DNA of 64,000 bases from Lachnocurva sp029100405 (lineage in GTDB: Bacteria > Bacillota > Clostridia > Lachnospirales > Lachnospiraceae), in assembly GCA_046263755.1 (NCBI GenBank), contig JBJYZC010000002.1, forward strand, positions 62,001-126,000. Reading direction: 5' to 3'. Positions within the stretch are counted from its first letter, which is position 1. Every line of letters begins with the position of its first letter. Both the position numbers and the translations under genes were made by a program. This document shows, one piece after another, positions 50,532-60,600 of this stretch. The notes under the pieces are model-generated. The model worked only from the letters and a program-made list of their open reading frames with translations, made no database searches and was not told where the DNA came from.

Positions 50532-52649
50532 TTATTTCTTCAGGTCTTCGATAACCTTCTGCTGTACATTCTTCGGAGCCGGTTCATATTTCTCGAAGAA
50601 CATGGAGTAGTTACCACGTCCCTGAGTCTCGGAACGAAGCGCTGTAGAATAGCCGAACATCTCGGACAGAGGAACCAGAGCCTTGACGATCTTGCCGTTT
50701 CCGACATCATCCATGCCCTCAATCTGTCCACGACGGGAGTTCAGATCTCCGATTACATCACCCATGTATTCCTCAGGCATGGTAACCTCAACCTTCATGA
50801 TCGGCTCAAGAAGGACAGGTGCTGCCTTTGCCATAGCTTCCTTGAAGCAGAGGGAACCTGCGATATGGAAAGCCATTTCAGAGGAATCGACTTCGTGATA
50901 AGAACCATCATACAGATCTGCCTGGATACCTACTACAGGATAGCCTGCAAGGATACCGGACTGAGCTGCTTCCTGGATACCTTCATCGATAGCCGGGATA
51001 TATTCCTTCGGAATTGCACCGCCGGTAACGGAGTTAATAAACTTGTAAGTCTCCTCTGCGTTTGCATCCATCGGTGTGAAGCGAACCTTACAATGTCCGT
51101 ACTGTCCACGACCACCGGACTGCTTGGCATACTTGTATTCCTGATCAACAGGCTTGGTGAAGGTCTCCTTGTAGGCAACCTGAGGTGCACCTACATTGGC
51201 CTCAACGTTGAACTCTCTCTTCAGACGGTCAACGATGATCTCCAGATGGAGCTCGCCCATACCTGCGATGATGGTCTGACCGGTCTCGGAATCGGTATGC
51301 TGACGGAAGGTAGGGTCCTCTTCAGCAAGCTTTACAAGAGCTTCGCCCATCTTCTGCTGGTCTGCCTTGGTCTTCGGCTCGATGGCCAGCTGGATAACCG
51401 GCTCAGGGAATTCCATAGACTCAAGGATTACAGGATGATTCTCATCACAGATGGTATCACCGGTAGAAGTGTTCTTGAATCCTACAACGGCTGCGATATC
51501 GCCGGCATAGATCTCGTCCAGCTCCTGACGCTTGTTAGCGTGCATGAGAAGAAGACGGCCTACACGTTCCTTCTTATCCTTTGTTGCATTCAGTACATAG
51601 GAACCTGCCTTGCAGTGACCGCTGTATACACGAACGAATGCAAGACGTCCTACGAAAGGATCGGAAATGATCTTGAATGCCAGTGCAGCGAAAGGCTCGT
51701 CATCAGATGAATGACGGTCTACTTCGTTGCCGTCCAGATCGGTACCCTTGATTGCAGGGATATCGGTAGGAGCAGGCATGTACTCGATAACACCATCCAG
51801 AAGCTTCTGGATACCCTTATTCTGGTGAGCAGATCCGCAGAATACCGGAACAGCCTTATTGGCAATGGTGCCGGCACGGAGTGCCTTCTTCATTTCATCG
51901 ATGGAAGGCTCTTCTCCATCCAGATACTTCATCATCAAATCATCATCCAGATCGCAGATCTTCTCTACCATATCGGTATGCCACTTCTCTGCGGTTTCCT
52001 TCAGATCATCACGGATATCCTGAATGGTGATATCCTGACCCTGCTTATCATTATAGATGTATTCCTTCATCTCGAAGAGGTCGATGACACCTTCGAAATA
52101 GTCTTCCTTACCGATCGGGTACTCAACGCAGACCGGGTTCTTGCCCAGCTTGGTTACGATTTCGTGAACAGTGTTCTCGAAGTTTGCGCCAAGGATATCC
52201 ATCTTATTAACGAAGGCCATACGAGGTACATTATATGTATCTGCCTGACGCCATACGTTTTCAGACTGAGGCTCAACGCCACCCTTAGCATCAAATACGC
52301 CGACTGCACCATCCAGTACACGAAGGGAACGCTCAACTTCTACAGTGAAGTCTACGTGGCCCGGAGTATCGATGATGTTGATACGGTTGGGCTTGGCACC
52401 CTTCTTCGGCTTATTCTGTTCCTGTTCTGTCCAGTGACATGTGGTAGCAGCAGAGGTGATGGTGATACCACGCTCCTGCTCCTGCTCCATATAGTCCATG
52501 GTAGCAGTTCCCTCGTAGGTCTCACCGATCTTATAGTTTACACCGGTGTAGTACAGGATACGCTCTGTCAGAGTGGTCTTACCTGCATCGATGTGGGCCA
52601 TAATACCGATGTTTCTGGTACGCTCGAGGGGGAATTCTCTTTCACCCAT
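50532..52649 (-). CDS. fusA: Elongation factor G
   Basis: A 705-aa translocase. G-domain motifs are AHIDAGKTTLTERILYYTG, DTPGHVDF and NKMD, followed by domains II-V ending in GRGNYSMFFEKYEPAP. The length is normal for EF-G1. It is in the str-type cluster, 27 nt after rpsG. Confidence 0.98.
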   Translation of the reverse strand: MGEREFPLERTRNIGIMAHIDAGKTTLTERILYYTGVNYKIGETYEGTATMDYMEQEQERGITITSAATTCHWTEQEQNKPKKGAKPNRINIIDTPGHVDFTVEVERSLRVLDGAVGVFDAKGGVEPQSENVWRQADTYNVPRMAFVNKMDILGANFENTVHEIVTKLGKNPVCVEYPIGKEDYFEGVIDLFEMKEYIYNDKQGQDITIQDIRDDLKETAEKWHTDMVEKICDLDDDLMMKYLDGEEPSIDEMKKALRAGTIANKAVPVFCGSAHQNKGIQKLLDGVIEYMPAPTDIPAIKGTDLDGNEVDRHSSDDEPFAALAFKIISDPFVGRLAFVRVYSGHCKAGSYVLNATKDKKERVGRLLLMHANKRQELDEIYAGDIAAVVGFKNTSTGDTICDENHPVILESMEFPEPVIQLAIEPKTKADQQKMGEALVKLAEEDPTFRQHTDSETGQTIIAGMGELHLEIIVDRLKREFNVEANVGAPQVAYKETFTKPVDQEYKYAKQSGGRGQYGHCKVRFTPMDANAEETYKFINSVTGGAIPKEYIPAIDEGIQEAAQSGILAGYPVVGIQADLYDGSYHEVDSSEMAFHIAGSLCFKEAMAKAAPVLLEPIMKVEVTMPEEYMGDVIGDLNSRRGQIEGMDDVGNGKIVKALVPLSEMFGYSTALRSETQGRGNYSMFFEKYEPAPKNVQQKVIEDLKK

Positions 52650-52676
52650 TTTATTCTCCTAAATATTACTAAACGA

Positions 52677-53147
52677 TTAGAAACGATAGTGAGCAAATGC
52701 CTTATTGGCATCAGCCATTCTGTGCATTTCTTCCTTACGCTTTACAGATGCGCCGGTATTGTTAGCGGCATCCATGATCTCATTAGCCAGGCGGTCAGCC
52801 ATGGTCTTCTCAGATCTCTTGCGGGAGAACATGGTCAGCCAGCGAAGGCCCAGGGCCTGACGACGATCCGGGCGAACTTCGATAGGTACCTGATAGGTAG
52901 CTCCACCGATTCTTCTGGCTTTAACTTCAAGTACCGGCATAACATTGTTCATTGCTTCCTCGAATACCTCGAGAGCCGGCTTCTGTGTCTTTTCTTCTAC
53001 TTTGGCGAAAGCGCCATAGACGATCTTCTGTGCAACACCCTTCTTACCATCCAGCATAATGCTGTTGATCAGCTTGGTTACAACCTTGCTGTTGTAGATG
53101 GGATCTGCCAGTACGTCTCTTTTCTGAGTATGTCCTTTACGTGGCAC
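52677..53147 (-). CDS. rpsG: 30S ribosomal protein S7
   Basis: A 156-aa head-assembly protein, (V)PRKGHTQKRDVLADPIYNSKVVTKLIN, with GGATYQVPIEVRPDRR. The GTG at 53147 is used because AAGGAGGG lies 7 nt upstream; the longer frame starts before that site. It follows rpsL by 149 nt. Confidence 0.96.
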   Translation of the reverse strand: MPRKGHTQKRDVLADPIYNSKVVTKLINSIMLDGKKGVAQKIVYGAFAKVEEKTQKPALEVFEEAMNNVMPVLEVKARRIGGATYQVPIEVRPDRRQALGLRWLTMFSRKRSEKTMADRLANEIMDAANNTGASVKRKEEMHRMADANKAFAHYRF

Positions 53148-53296
53148 GTTACTTCCCTCCTTAATCATTGGATTAATTCATTGGTACTCACTTTACGGTG
53201 TTCGTGCGAAACGTATTTTCAAAAAGGGAAAATAAATCTCAACACTAACCTTATTCTGAGTATAGTTGCTTCCAGTCTGCTTTTGCAGGAACCGAA

Positions 53297-53716
53297 TTAC
53301 TTGGAAGCTTTCGGTCTCTTAACGCCGTACTTGGAACGAGCCTGCTTACGGTCAGCAACACCTGCCGTATCCAGAGTTCCACGAATGATGTGGTAACGTG
53401 TACCGGGAAGATCCTTAACACGGCCGCCACGAATCATTACAACGCTGTGCTCCTGCAGATTGTGGCCTTCGCCCGGAATGTAGGATGTAACCTCGATACC
53501 GTTGGAAAGACGTACTCTGGCAATCTTACGAAGAGCAGAGTTAGGCTTCTTCGGGGTAGCAGTCTTTACAGATGTGCAGACACCACGCTTCTGCGGGGAA
53601 GATGTCTTGATGGGTCTCTTGGTCAGAGAGTTGAAACCGCTCTGCAGAGCCGGAGACTTGGACTTCTTCTGGGATGTCTGTCTACCCTTTCTTACTAACT
53701 GGTTAAATGTTGGCAT
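53297..53716 (-). CDS. rpsL: 30S ribosomal protein S12
   Basis: A 139-aa decoding-centre protein, MPTFNQLVRKGRQ, with the loops TPKKPNSALRK and GGRVKDLPGTRYH. The lysines whose change gives streptomycin resistance are both wild type. An extra stretch of about 15 residues after RQTSQKKSKSP is typical of Gram-positive S12. The start is fixed by AGGAGG 8 nt upstream. Confidence 0.97.
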   Translation of the reverse strand: MPTFNQLVRKGRQTSQKKSKSPALQSGFNSLTKRPIKTSSPQKRGVCTSVKTATPKKPNSALRKIARVRLSNGIEVTSYIPGEGHNLQEHSVVMIRGGRVKDLPGTRYHIIRGTLDTAGVADRKQARSKYGVKRPKASK

Positions 53717-53794
53717 TATTTTCACCTCCTGTGATTATTTGTGCTTGTGCATAATAGGCGATTTTTATCGTCAACAATTTACGCACGCCTAAGT

Positions 53795-53823
53795 ATTATA
53801 TCGACAGCTTTTCGATTTGTCAA
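53795..53823 (-). promoter_or_regulatory. Consensus promoter of the rpsL-rpsG-fusA transcript
   Basis: TTGACA, 17 nt, TATAAT: a perfect sigma-A consensus, about 80 nt before rpsL. The -35 box is only a few bases from the rpoC terminator. Confidence 0.92.
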
Positions 53824-53826
53824 CAC

Positions 53827-53885
53827 AAAAACCGCCGGAAAGCATGATATCTCCTAACGAAAGAAAGGATCTCTGCTTCCCGGCG
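53827..53885 (-). terminator. Terminator of rpoBC
   Basis: 13-nt arms CCGCCGGGAAGCA and TGCTTTCCGGCGG (one mismatch), then TTTTTG on the minus strand, 30 nt past the rpoC stop. Confidence 0.85.
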
Positions 53886-53915
53886 GCTCTGTTTTAATTT
53901 ACGGATATCAGGAAC

Positions 53916-56900
53916 TTACTCTTCTGTTGTCTCGGTCTGAGTTTCCTCAGTGCCTTCCTTTTTATCCTGGCCTCCGTCCTTAGATTCATTGTGCTCGGCG
54001 CGTTTCTCGGCTTCCTCATTCGCAGCTCTGACCTTACGGCGGATCGCATCATTATAGTCGGTCGACAGCCCGATGTCACGGTACTGCTTCATACCTGTTC
54101 CGGCAGGAATCAGCTGACCGATGATGACATTTTCCTTAATACCGGTAAGCGGATCGACCTTACCCTTGATCGCTGCATCTGTCAGAACCTTGGTGGTCTC
54201 CTGGAAGGATGCCGCAGACAGGAAGGAGTCGGTTGCAAGCGCAGCCTTGGTAATACCAAGGAGTTCCTGCGTAGCTTCTGCAGGTTCCTTGCCCTGAGCC
54301 TCAAGCTTTTCATTGATCTCATCCAGCTCACGCCAGCTGATCAATGCACCCGGCAGGAGATCGGAATCGCCCTGTTTCTCTACTCGAACCCTCTTCAGCA
54401 TCTGGTGGATGATAACCTCAACGTGCTTATCGTTGATATCAACACCCTGAAGACGATATACACGAAGTACCTCACGAAGGAGATAATCCTGTACGGCACG
54501 TACACCGAGAACACGAAGAAGATCGTGGGGGTTTACAGATCCTTCGGTTAAAGGATCGCCTGCAGAAAGGACCTCACCGTCTGCTACTTTAATATGAGAT
54601 CCGAAAGGAATCAAATACTTCTTGACCTCACCGGTCTCTTCATTTGTAATAGTAGCTTCCTTCGCTTTCTTGACATCCGTGATCTCAACACGTCCGGAGA
54701 TCTCCGTGATGATGGCAAGTCCCTTCGGTTTTCTGGCCTCGAACAGCTCCTCGACACGGGGAAGACCCTGTGTAATATCGGAACCTGCAACACCACCGGT
54801 ATGGAAGGTTCTCATCGTAAGCTGTGTACCAGGCTCACCGATGGACTGTGCTGCAATGATACCAACAGCCTCACCTGCCTGAACCGGCTGACCGGTTGCC
54901 AGGTTCATGCCGTAGCACTTTGCACAGATGCCGTCCTGACTCTTACAGGTCAGTACGGTACGAATCTTTACGCGGGTGATCTTCTCGCCCTTCTCATCAA
55001 CGCCATCATTCACGATCCGCTTTGCACGGCTTCTCGTGATCATGTGATCTGCCTTAACAATCGTGTTTCCTGCGGCGTCTTTAATGTCGTAGCAGGAGAA
55101 ACGGCCTGTAATACGCTCTTCCAGCGTTTCGATCACTTCATCTCCATCTTTGAATGCCTCGACATACATGCCGGGGATCTCACCGTTCCGGCCTTCCATG
55201 CAGTCGTTCTCACGAACGATCAGCTCCTGGGAAACGTCAACCAGACGTCGGGTCAGGTAACCGGAGTCGGCTGTACGGAGTGCGGTATCAGACAGACCCT
55301 TACGAGCACCATGAGCAGACATGAAATACTCCAGTACGTCCAGACCTTCACGGAAGTTGGACTTGATCGGCAGCTCGATGGTTCTTCCGGATGTATCCGC
55401 CATCAGGCCTCGCATACCGGCCAGCTGCTTAATCTGCTTATCTGAGCCTCGGGCTCCGGAATCCGCAAACATGAAGATGTTATTGTACTGATCCAAGCCA
55501 TCCAGAAGGTCCTTTGTCAGCTGGTTATCGGTATCTTTCCAGGTCTCGATAACTTCCTTGTAACGGCCTTCCTCGGTCAAGAGACCTCTCTTGTATTTCC
55601 GATTGATCTTAGCGACCTTCTTTTCAGCCTCTGCCAGAAGAACCGGCTTGCTTGCAGGAACGGTCATATCTGCAACGGATACGGTCATGGCACCCAATGT
55701 CGAGTACTTGTAACCCATTGCCTTGACATAGTCCAGGACCTCAGCGGTCTTGGTTGCACCATGGATATTGATGACATGTTCCAGAATATTTTTCAGATCC
55801 TTCTTCTTAACGAGGAAGTCAATCTCCAGCTTGAACTCATTTTCCGGCTTGCTGCGGTCAACAAAGCCCAGATCCTGAGGGATCTTCTCATTGAAGATCA
55901 GACGGCCAAGAGAGGTATCAATGATACCATAACGAACGGAACCGTCTTCCATCTTCTTGGATCGACGTACCTTGATCTTAGACTGCAGGCTGATGATATG
56001 GTTTTGATAAGCCATAATGGCTTCTGCCATATCCTTGAAGACCTTGCCTTCACCCGGCTCGCCATCACGCTGCTGGGTGATGTAGTAGCAGCCCAGTACC
56101 ATATCCTGAGAAGGAACGGCAACAACACCGCCGTCTGAAGGCTTCAGCAGGTTGTTCGGAGAAAGAAGCATAAAGCGGCACTCCGCCTGAGCTTCCTGTG
56201 TCAGAGGCAGATGGGCAGCCATCTGGTCTCCATCGAAGTCGGCATTGAAGGCCATGCAGGCAAGAGGATGCAGGCGGATGGCCTTTCCTTCTACCAGGAT
56301 CGGTTCGAATGCCTGAATACCAAGTCTGTGAAGGGTAGGAGCACGGTTCAGCATAACCGGATGCTCCTTAATGACATCCTCAAGCACGTTCCAGACGTCA
56401 TTGGAGGTTGCACGATCCACCATCTTCTTGGCGCTCTTGATATTGTGAGCCAGTCCCTGCTGAACCAGTTCCTTCATAACAAAAGGTTTGAAGAGCTCCA
56501 GAGCCATTTCCTTAGGAAGTCCGCACTGGAAGATCTTAAGATCCGGTCCAACGACAATTACGGAACGACCACTATAGTCAACTCGCTTACCAAGAAGGTT
56601 CTGACGGAAACGTCCGTTCTTTCCCTTCAGCATATCAGAAAGAGACTTCAAAGGACGGTTTCCGGGTCCTGTGACCGGACGACCGCGACGGCCGTTATCG
56701 ATCAGGGCGTCAACTGCCTCCTGCAGCATACGCTTCTCATTTCTGACAATGATATCGGGAGCATGAAGCTCCAGAAGCCTTCTCAGACGATTATTTCTGT
56801 TAATGATACGGCGATAGAGATCATTCAGATCGGAAGTAGCGAAACGGCCACCGTCCAGCTGAACCATAGGACGAAGATCCGGAGGAATGACCGGGATAAC

Positions 56901-57611
56901 CGTCAGGATCATCCATTCCGGTTTCTGCCCGGACAGACGGAAAGCCTCAACAACGTCCAGACGCTTGATAATACGAGCACGCTTCTGGCCGTTGGCATCT
57001 TTGAGTTCTTCCTTCAATTCTGCGGAATCCTTCTCCAGGTCAATGGCCTGAAGAAGTTCCTGAATCGCCTCAGCTCCCATGCCTGCACGGAAAGCATCAC
57101 CATACTGGTTCTTATATTCTGCATACTCTGTCTCAGACAGTACCTGCTTGTAAGCCAGAGGGGTATCACCCGGATCAAGGACGATATAGTTTGCGAAATA
57201 TAGAACTCTCTCCAGTGTACGAGGAGAGATATCAAGGATCAGTCCCATGCGGGAAGGGATCCCCTTGAAGTACCAGATGTGAGACACAGGAGCAGCAAGC
57301 TCGATATGTCCCATCCGTTCACGACGTACCGAAGACTTGGTGACCTCAACGCCACACCGGTCGCAGACAACGCCCTTATAACGAATCTTCTTATACTTAC
57401 CGCAGTGACACTCATAATCCTTGGTAGGTCCGAAAATTTTCTCGCAGAAGAGGCCGTCTTTTTCCGGCTTCAGCGTACGATAGTTGATCGTCTCAGGTTT
57501 TTTTACTTCACCATGAGACCACTCACGAATCTTTTCCGGGGAAGCAAGCCCGATTCGAATGGAGTCAAAGGTTACGCCTTCATTCACTTCTTTTTCATTC
57601 ATGTCTGGCAT
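53916..57611 (-). CDS. rpoC: RNA polymerase beta' subunit
   Basis: A 1231-aa subunit. The N-terminal zinc site reads CHCGKYKKIRYKGVVCDRCG, and the catalytic metal loop is NADFDGDQMA near residue 462. The second zinc site lies in CKSQDGICAKCYG, and the trigger-loop/bridge region includes GEAVGIIAAQSIGEPGTQLTMRTFHTGG. The C-terminus ends in an acidic tail (KEGTEETQTETTEE). It follows rpoB by 18 nt. Confidence 0.98.
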   Translation of the reverse strand: MPDMNEKEVNEGVTFDSIRIGLASPEKIREWSHGEVKKPETINYRTLKPEKDGLFCEKIFGPTKDYECHCGKYKKIRYKGVVCDRCGVEVTKSSVRRERMGHIELAAPVSHIWYFKGIPSRMGLILDISPRTLERVLYFANYIVLDPGDTPLAYKQVLSETEYAEYKNQYGDAFRAGMGAEAIQELLQAIDLEKDSAELKEELKDANGQKRARIIKRLDVVEAFRLSGQKPEWMILTVIPVIPPDLRPMVQLDGGRFATSDLNDLYRRIINRNNRLRRLLELHAPDIIVRNEKRMLQEAVDALIDNGRRGRPVTGPGNRPLKSLSDMLKGKNGRFRQNLLGKRVDYSGRSVIVVGPDLKIFQCGLPKEMALELFKPFVMKELVQQGLAHNIKSAKKMVDRATSNDVWNVLEDVIKEHPVMLNRAPTLHRLGIQAFEPILVEGKAIRLHPLACMAFNADFDGDQMAAHLPLTQEAQAECRFMLLSPNNLLKPSDGGVVAVPSQDMVLGCYYITQQRDGEPGEGKVFKDMAEAIMAYQNHIISLQSKIKVRRSKKMEDGSVRYGIIDTSLGRLIFNEKIPQDLGFVDRSKPENEFKLEIDFLVKKKDLKNILEHVINIHGATKTAEVLDYVKAMGYKYSTLGAMTVSVADMTVPASKPVLLAEAEKKVAKINRKYKRGLLTEEGRYKEVIETWKDTDNQLTKDLLDGLDQYNNIFMFADSGARGSDKQIKQLAGMRGLMADTSGRTIELPIKSNFREGLDVLEYFMSAHGARKGLSDTALRTADSGYLTRRLVDVSQELIVRENDCMEGRNGEIPGMYVEAFKDGDEVIETLEERITGRFSCYDIKDAAGNTIVKADHMITRSRAKRIVNDGVDEKGEKITRVKIRTVLTCKSQDGICAKCYGMNLATGQPVQAGEAVGIIAAQSIGEPGTQLTMRTFHTGGVAGSDITQGLPRVEELFEARKPKGLAIITEISGRVEITDVKKAKEATITNEETGEVKKYLIPFGSHIKVADGEVLSAGDPLTEGSVNPHDLLRVLGVRAVQDYLLREVLRVYRLQGVDINDKHVEVIIHQMLKRVRVEKQGDSDLLPGALISWRELDEINEKLEAQGKEPAEATQELLGITKAALATDSFLSAASFQETTKVLTDAAIKGKVDPLTGIKENVIIGQLIPAGTGMKQYRDIGLSTDYNDAIRRKVRAANEEAEKRAEHNESKDGGQDKKEGTEETQTETTEE

Positions 57612-57629
57612 CAGTGAATCTCCCTTCCC

Positions 57630-60600
57630 TTAGTCTTCATCATTATCGTCAAATGCATCCGCATCAAAATCAGCATCTGCATCATCCTCAATATTTACAA
57701 AATCTCCGGTCTCGTCATTGTATTCCTGCTGGGTAAAGCCATTCTTTGCGAAGTCTTCACTGCTTTCAAAAGCAGAATAATCTTCCGACTTCTTCTCTTC
57801 ACGGTCGGATCCGGCAATGATGGAATTGATATTGGTATTTCCATACTCGCTGGTTTCCTTCAGATGAACTTCTTTTCCATCCTCATCCAGAAGAGTGATA
57901 TCCAGTGCCAGAGCCTGCAGCTCCTTCAGCATAACCTTGAAGGATTCCGGAATGCCCGGCTTCGGAATGTTCTCGCCCTTAATGATTGCTTCATAGGTCT
58001 TGACACGTCCGACAACATCATCCGACTTCACAGTCAGGATCTCCTGCAGGGTATATGCAGCGCCGTATGCCTCGAGGGCCCAGACTTCCATCTCTCCGAA
58101 ACGCTGACCGCCGAACTGGGCTTTACCGCCGAGCGGCTGCTGGGTTACCAGAGAATAAGGACCGGTCGAACGTGCATGAATCTTATCATCTACCAGATGA
58201 TGCAGCTTCAGGTAATGCATGTGTCCGATGGTAACAGGACCGTCGAAATTCTCTCCGGTACGTCCGTCACGAAGCTGGACTTTACCGTCTCTTCGAATCG
58301 GAACGCCTGCCCAGAGTTTTCTGTGCTCCTGATGATCGATCAGGTACTGCATAACTTCCGGCTCAACAATATCCTTGTATTTTGCTTCAAAGTCCTCCAG
58401 CGGAGTATTGACATAATCGTTGGCCATCTCCAGAAGGTCACCGATATCCTTCTCGTCTGCACCATTAAATACCGGTGTCTCAATATTAAAGCCAAGGACC
58501 TTTGCAGCAAGTGAAAGGTGAATCTCCAGGACCTGTCCGATATTCATTCGGGAAGGCACACCCAGAGGGTTCAGAACGATATCCAGAGGACGGCCATTCG
58601 GAAGGAAAGGCATATCCTCTACCGGAAGCACGCGGGAAACGACACCCTTGTTACCATGACGACCGGCCATCTTATCACCGACAGAGATCTTTCTCTTCTG
58701 AGCAATGTAGATCCGAACGGCCTTTCTGACTCCGGGAGGCAGCTCATCACCGTTTTCTGCAGTGAAGATCTTGGCATCTACAACGATACCGTATTCACCG
58801 TGAGGAACCTTCAGGGAAGTATCACGAACCTCTCTTGCCTTCTCGCCGAAGATAGCGCGAAGAAGACGCTCTTCCGCAGTCAGCTCAGTTTCTCCCTTCG
58901 GGGTAACCTTACCAACCAGGATATCACCGGCACGAACTTCTGCGCCGATCCGGATAATACCGTTTTCATCCAGATTCTTCAGGGCATCATCGCCGACACC
59001 GGCAACATCACGCGTGATCTCTTCCGGTCCGAGCTTGGTATCTCTGGCCTCGATCTCAAATTCCTCCAGATGAATGGAAGTATAGACATCATACTTGACC
59101 ATGTTTTCGGAAAGAAGGACCGCATCCTCGTAGTTATATCCTTCCCACTCCATGAAACCGATCAGCGGGTTCTTACCGAGAGCCAGTTCTCCGTTTGAAG
59201 TAGACGGTCCGTCTGCAATCACCTCGCCCTTCTCTACATGGTCGCCCTTGAACACGATCGGGCGCTGATTGTAGCAGTTGGACTGGTTCGAACGCTCAAA
59301 CTTGGTCAGGATATACTCATCACGCTCACCGTCATCCGTCCTTACAACAATACGGTTAGACTCGGAACGCTCAACGACACCGGCGCGTTTTGCAATCACG
59401 CAGACGCCGGAGTCTACTGCAGTCTTCGGTTCCATACCGGTACCGATCACAGGAGCCTCTGTAGTCAGAAGAGGAACGGCCTGACGCTGCATGTTGGATC
59501 CCATCAGTGCACGGGTCGGGTCATCGTTCTGCAGGAAAGGAACCAGGGCAGTCGCAACTGAGAAGACCATTCGAGGAGACACATCCATGTAATCAAACAT
59601 GTTCTTATCATAGGACGCAGTCTCTTCTCTGAATCTACCGGAGACGGTATCCTGAATGAAGTGTCCGTCTTCATCCAAAGGTGCAGATGCCTGTGCTACA
59701 TGGTAGTTATCCTCTTCATCTGCTGTCATATAGACAACTTCTGTTGTAACCCGAGGGTTCTCAGGATCGCTCTTATCGATCTTTCGATAAGGTGCTTCTA
59801 CAAAACCGTACTCATTAATACGGGCAAAGCTTGCCAGAGAGTTAATCAGACCGATGTTCGGTCCTTCGGGAGTCTCAATGGGGCACATACGTCCGTAATG
59901 GGTATAGTGGACATCTCGTACTTCGAATCCTGCACGATCTCTGGACAGACCGCCGGGTCCGAGGGCAGACAGACGTCTCTTATGTGTCAGCTCTCCCAAA
60001 GGGTTGTTCTGATCCATAAACTGCGACAACTGGGAAGATCCGAAGAATTCCTTTACTGCTGCAGTGACAGGCTTGATATTGATCAGGCTCTGAGGAGAAA
60101 TCCCCTCCATGTCCTGAGTTGTCATCCGCTCACGGACAACACGCTCCATACGGGACAGGCCGATCCGATACTGGTTCTGAAGGAGCTCACCAACCGCACG
60201 AATACGACGGTTGCCAAGATGATCGATATCATCTTTATTACCGATTCCATATTCCAGATGCATATTATAGTTAATAGAAGCAAAGATATCTTCCTTGGTA
60301 ATATGCTTCGGCACGAGTTCATGAACATCACGGCGGATCGCATCCAAAAGTTCCTCATGATCCGTATACTTGTCCATGAGTTCCTTCAGCTCCGGATAAT
60401 AAACGAGTTCGTGAATTCCCAGATCCTTGGGATCACAATCTACGAATGCAGTCAGATCGACCATCATGTTCGACAGAACTTTCTCGTTCTTCTCTTCTGT
60501 CTGAATCCAGACAAAAGGAATCGCAGCATTCTGGATCCTGTCGGCCAGTTCACGGTCCACTTTCGTGCCCTTTTCCGCAATTACTTCACCGGTAGTCTCA

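Noticed and set aside
51711..53396. A 561-codon plus-strand frame opposite fusA, rpsG and rpsL
   Set aside because: Shadow of the codon bias on the other strand.
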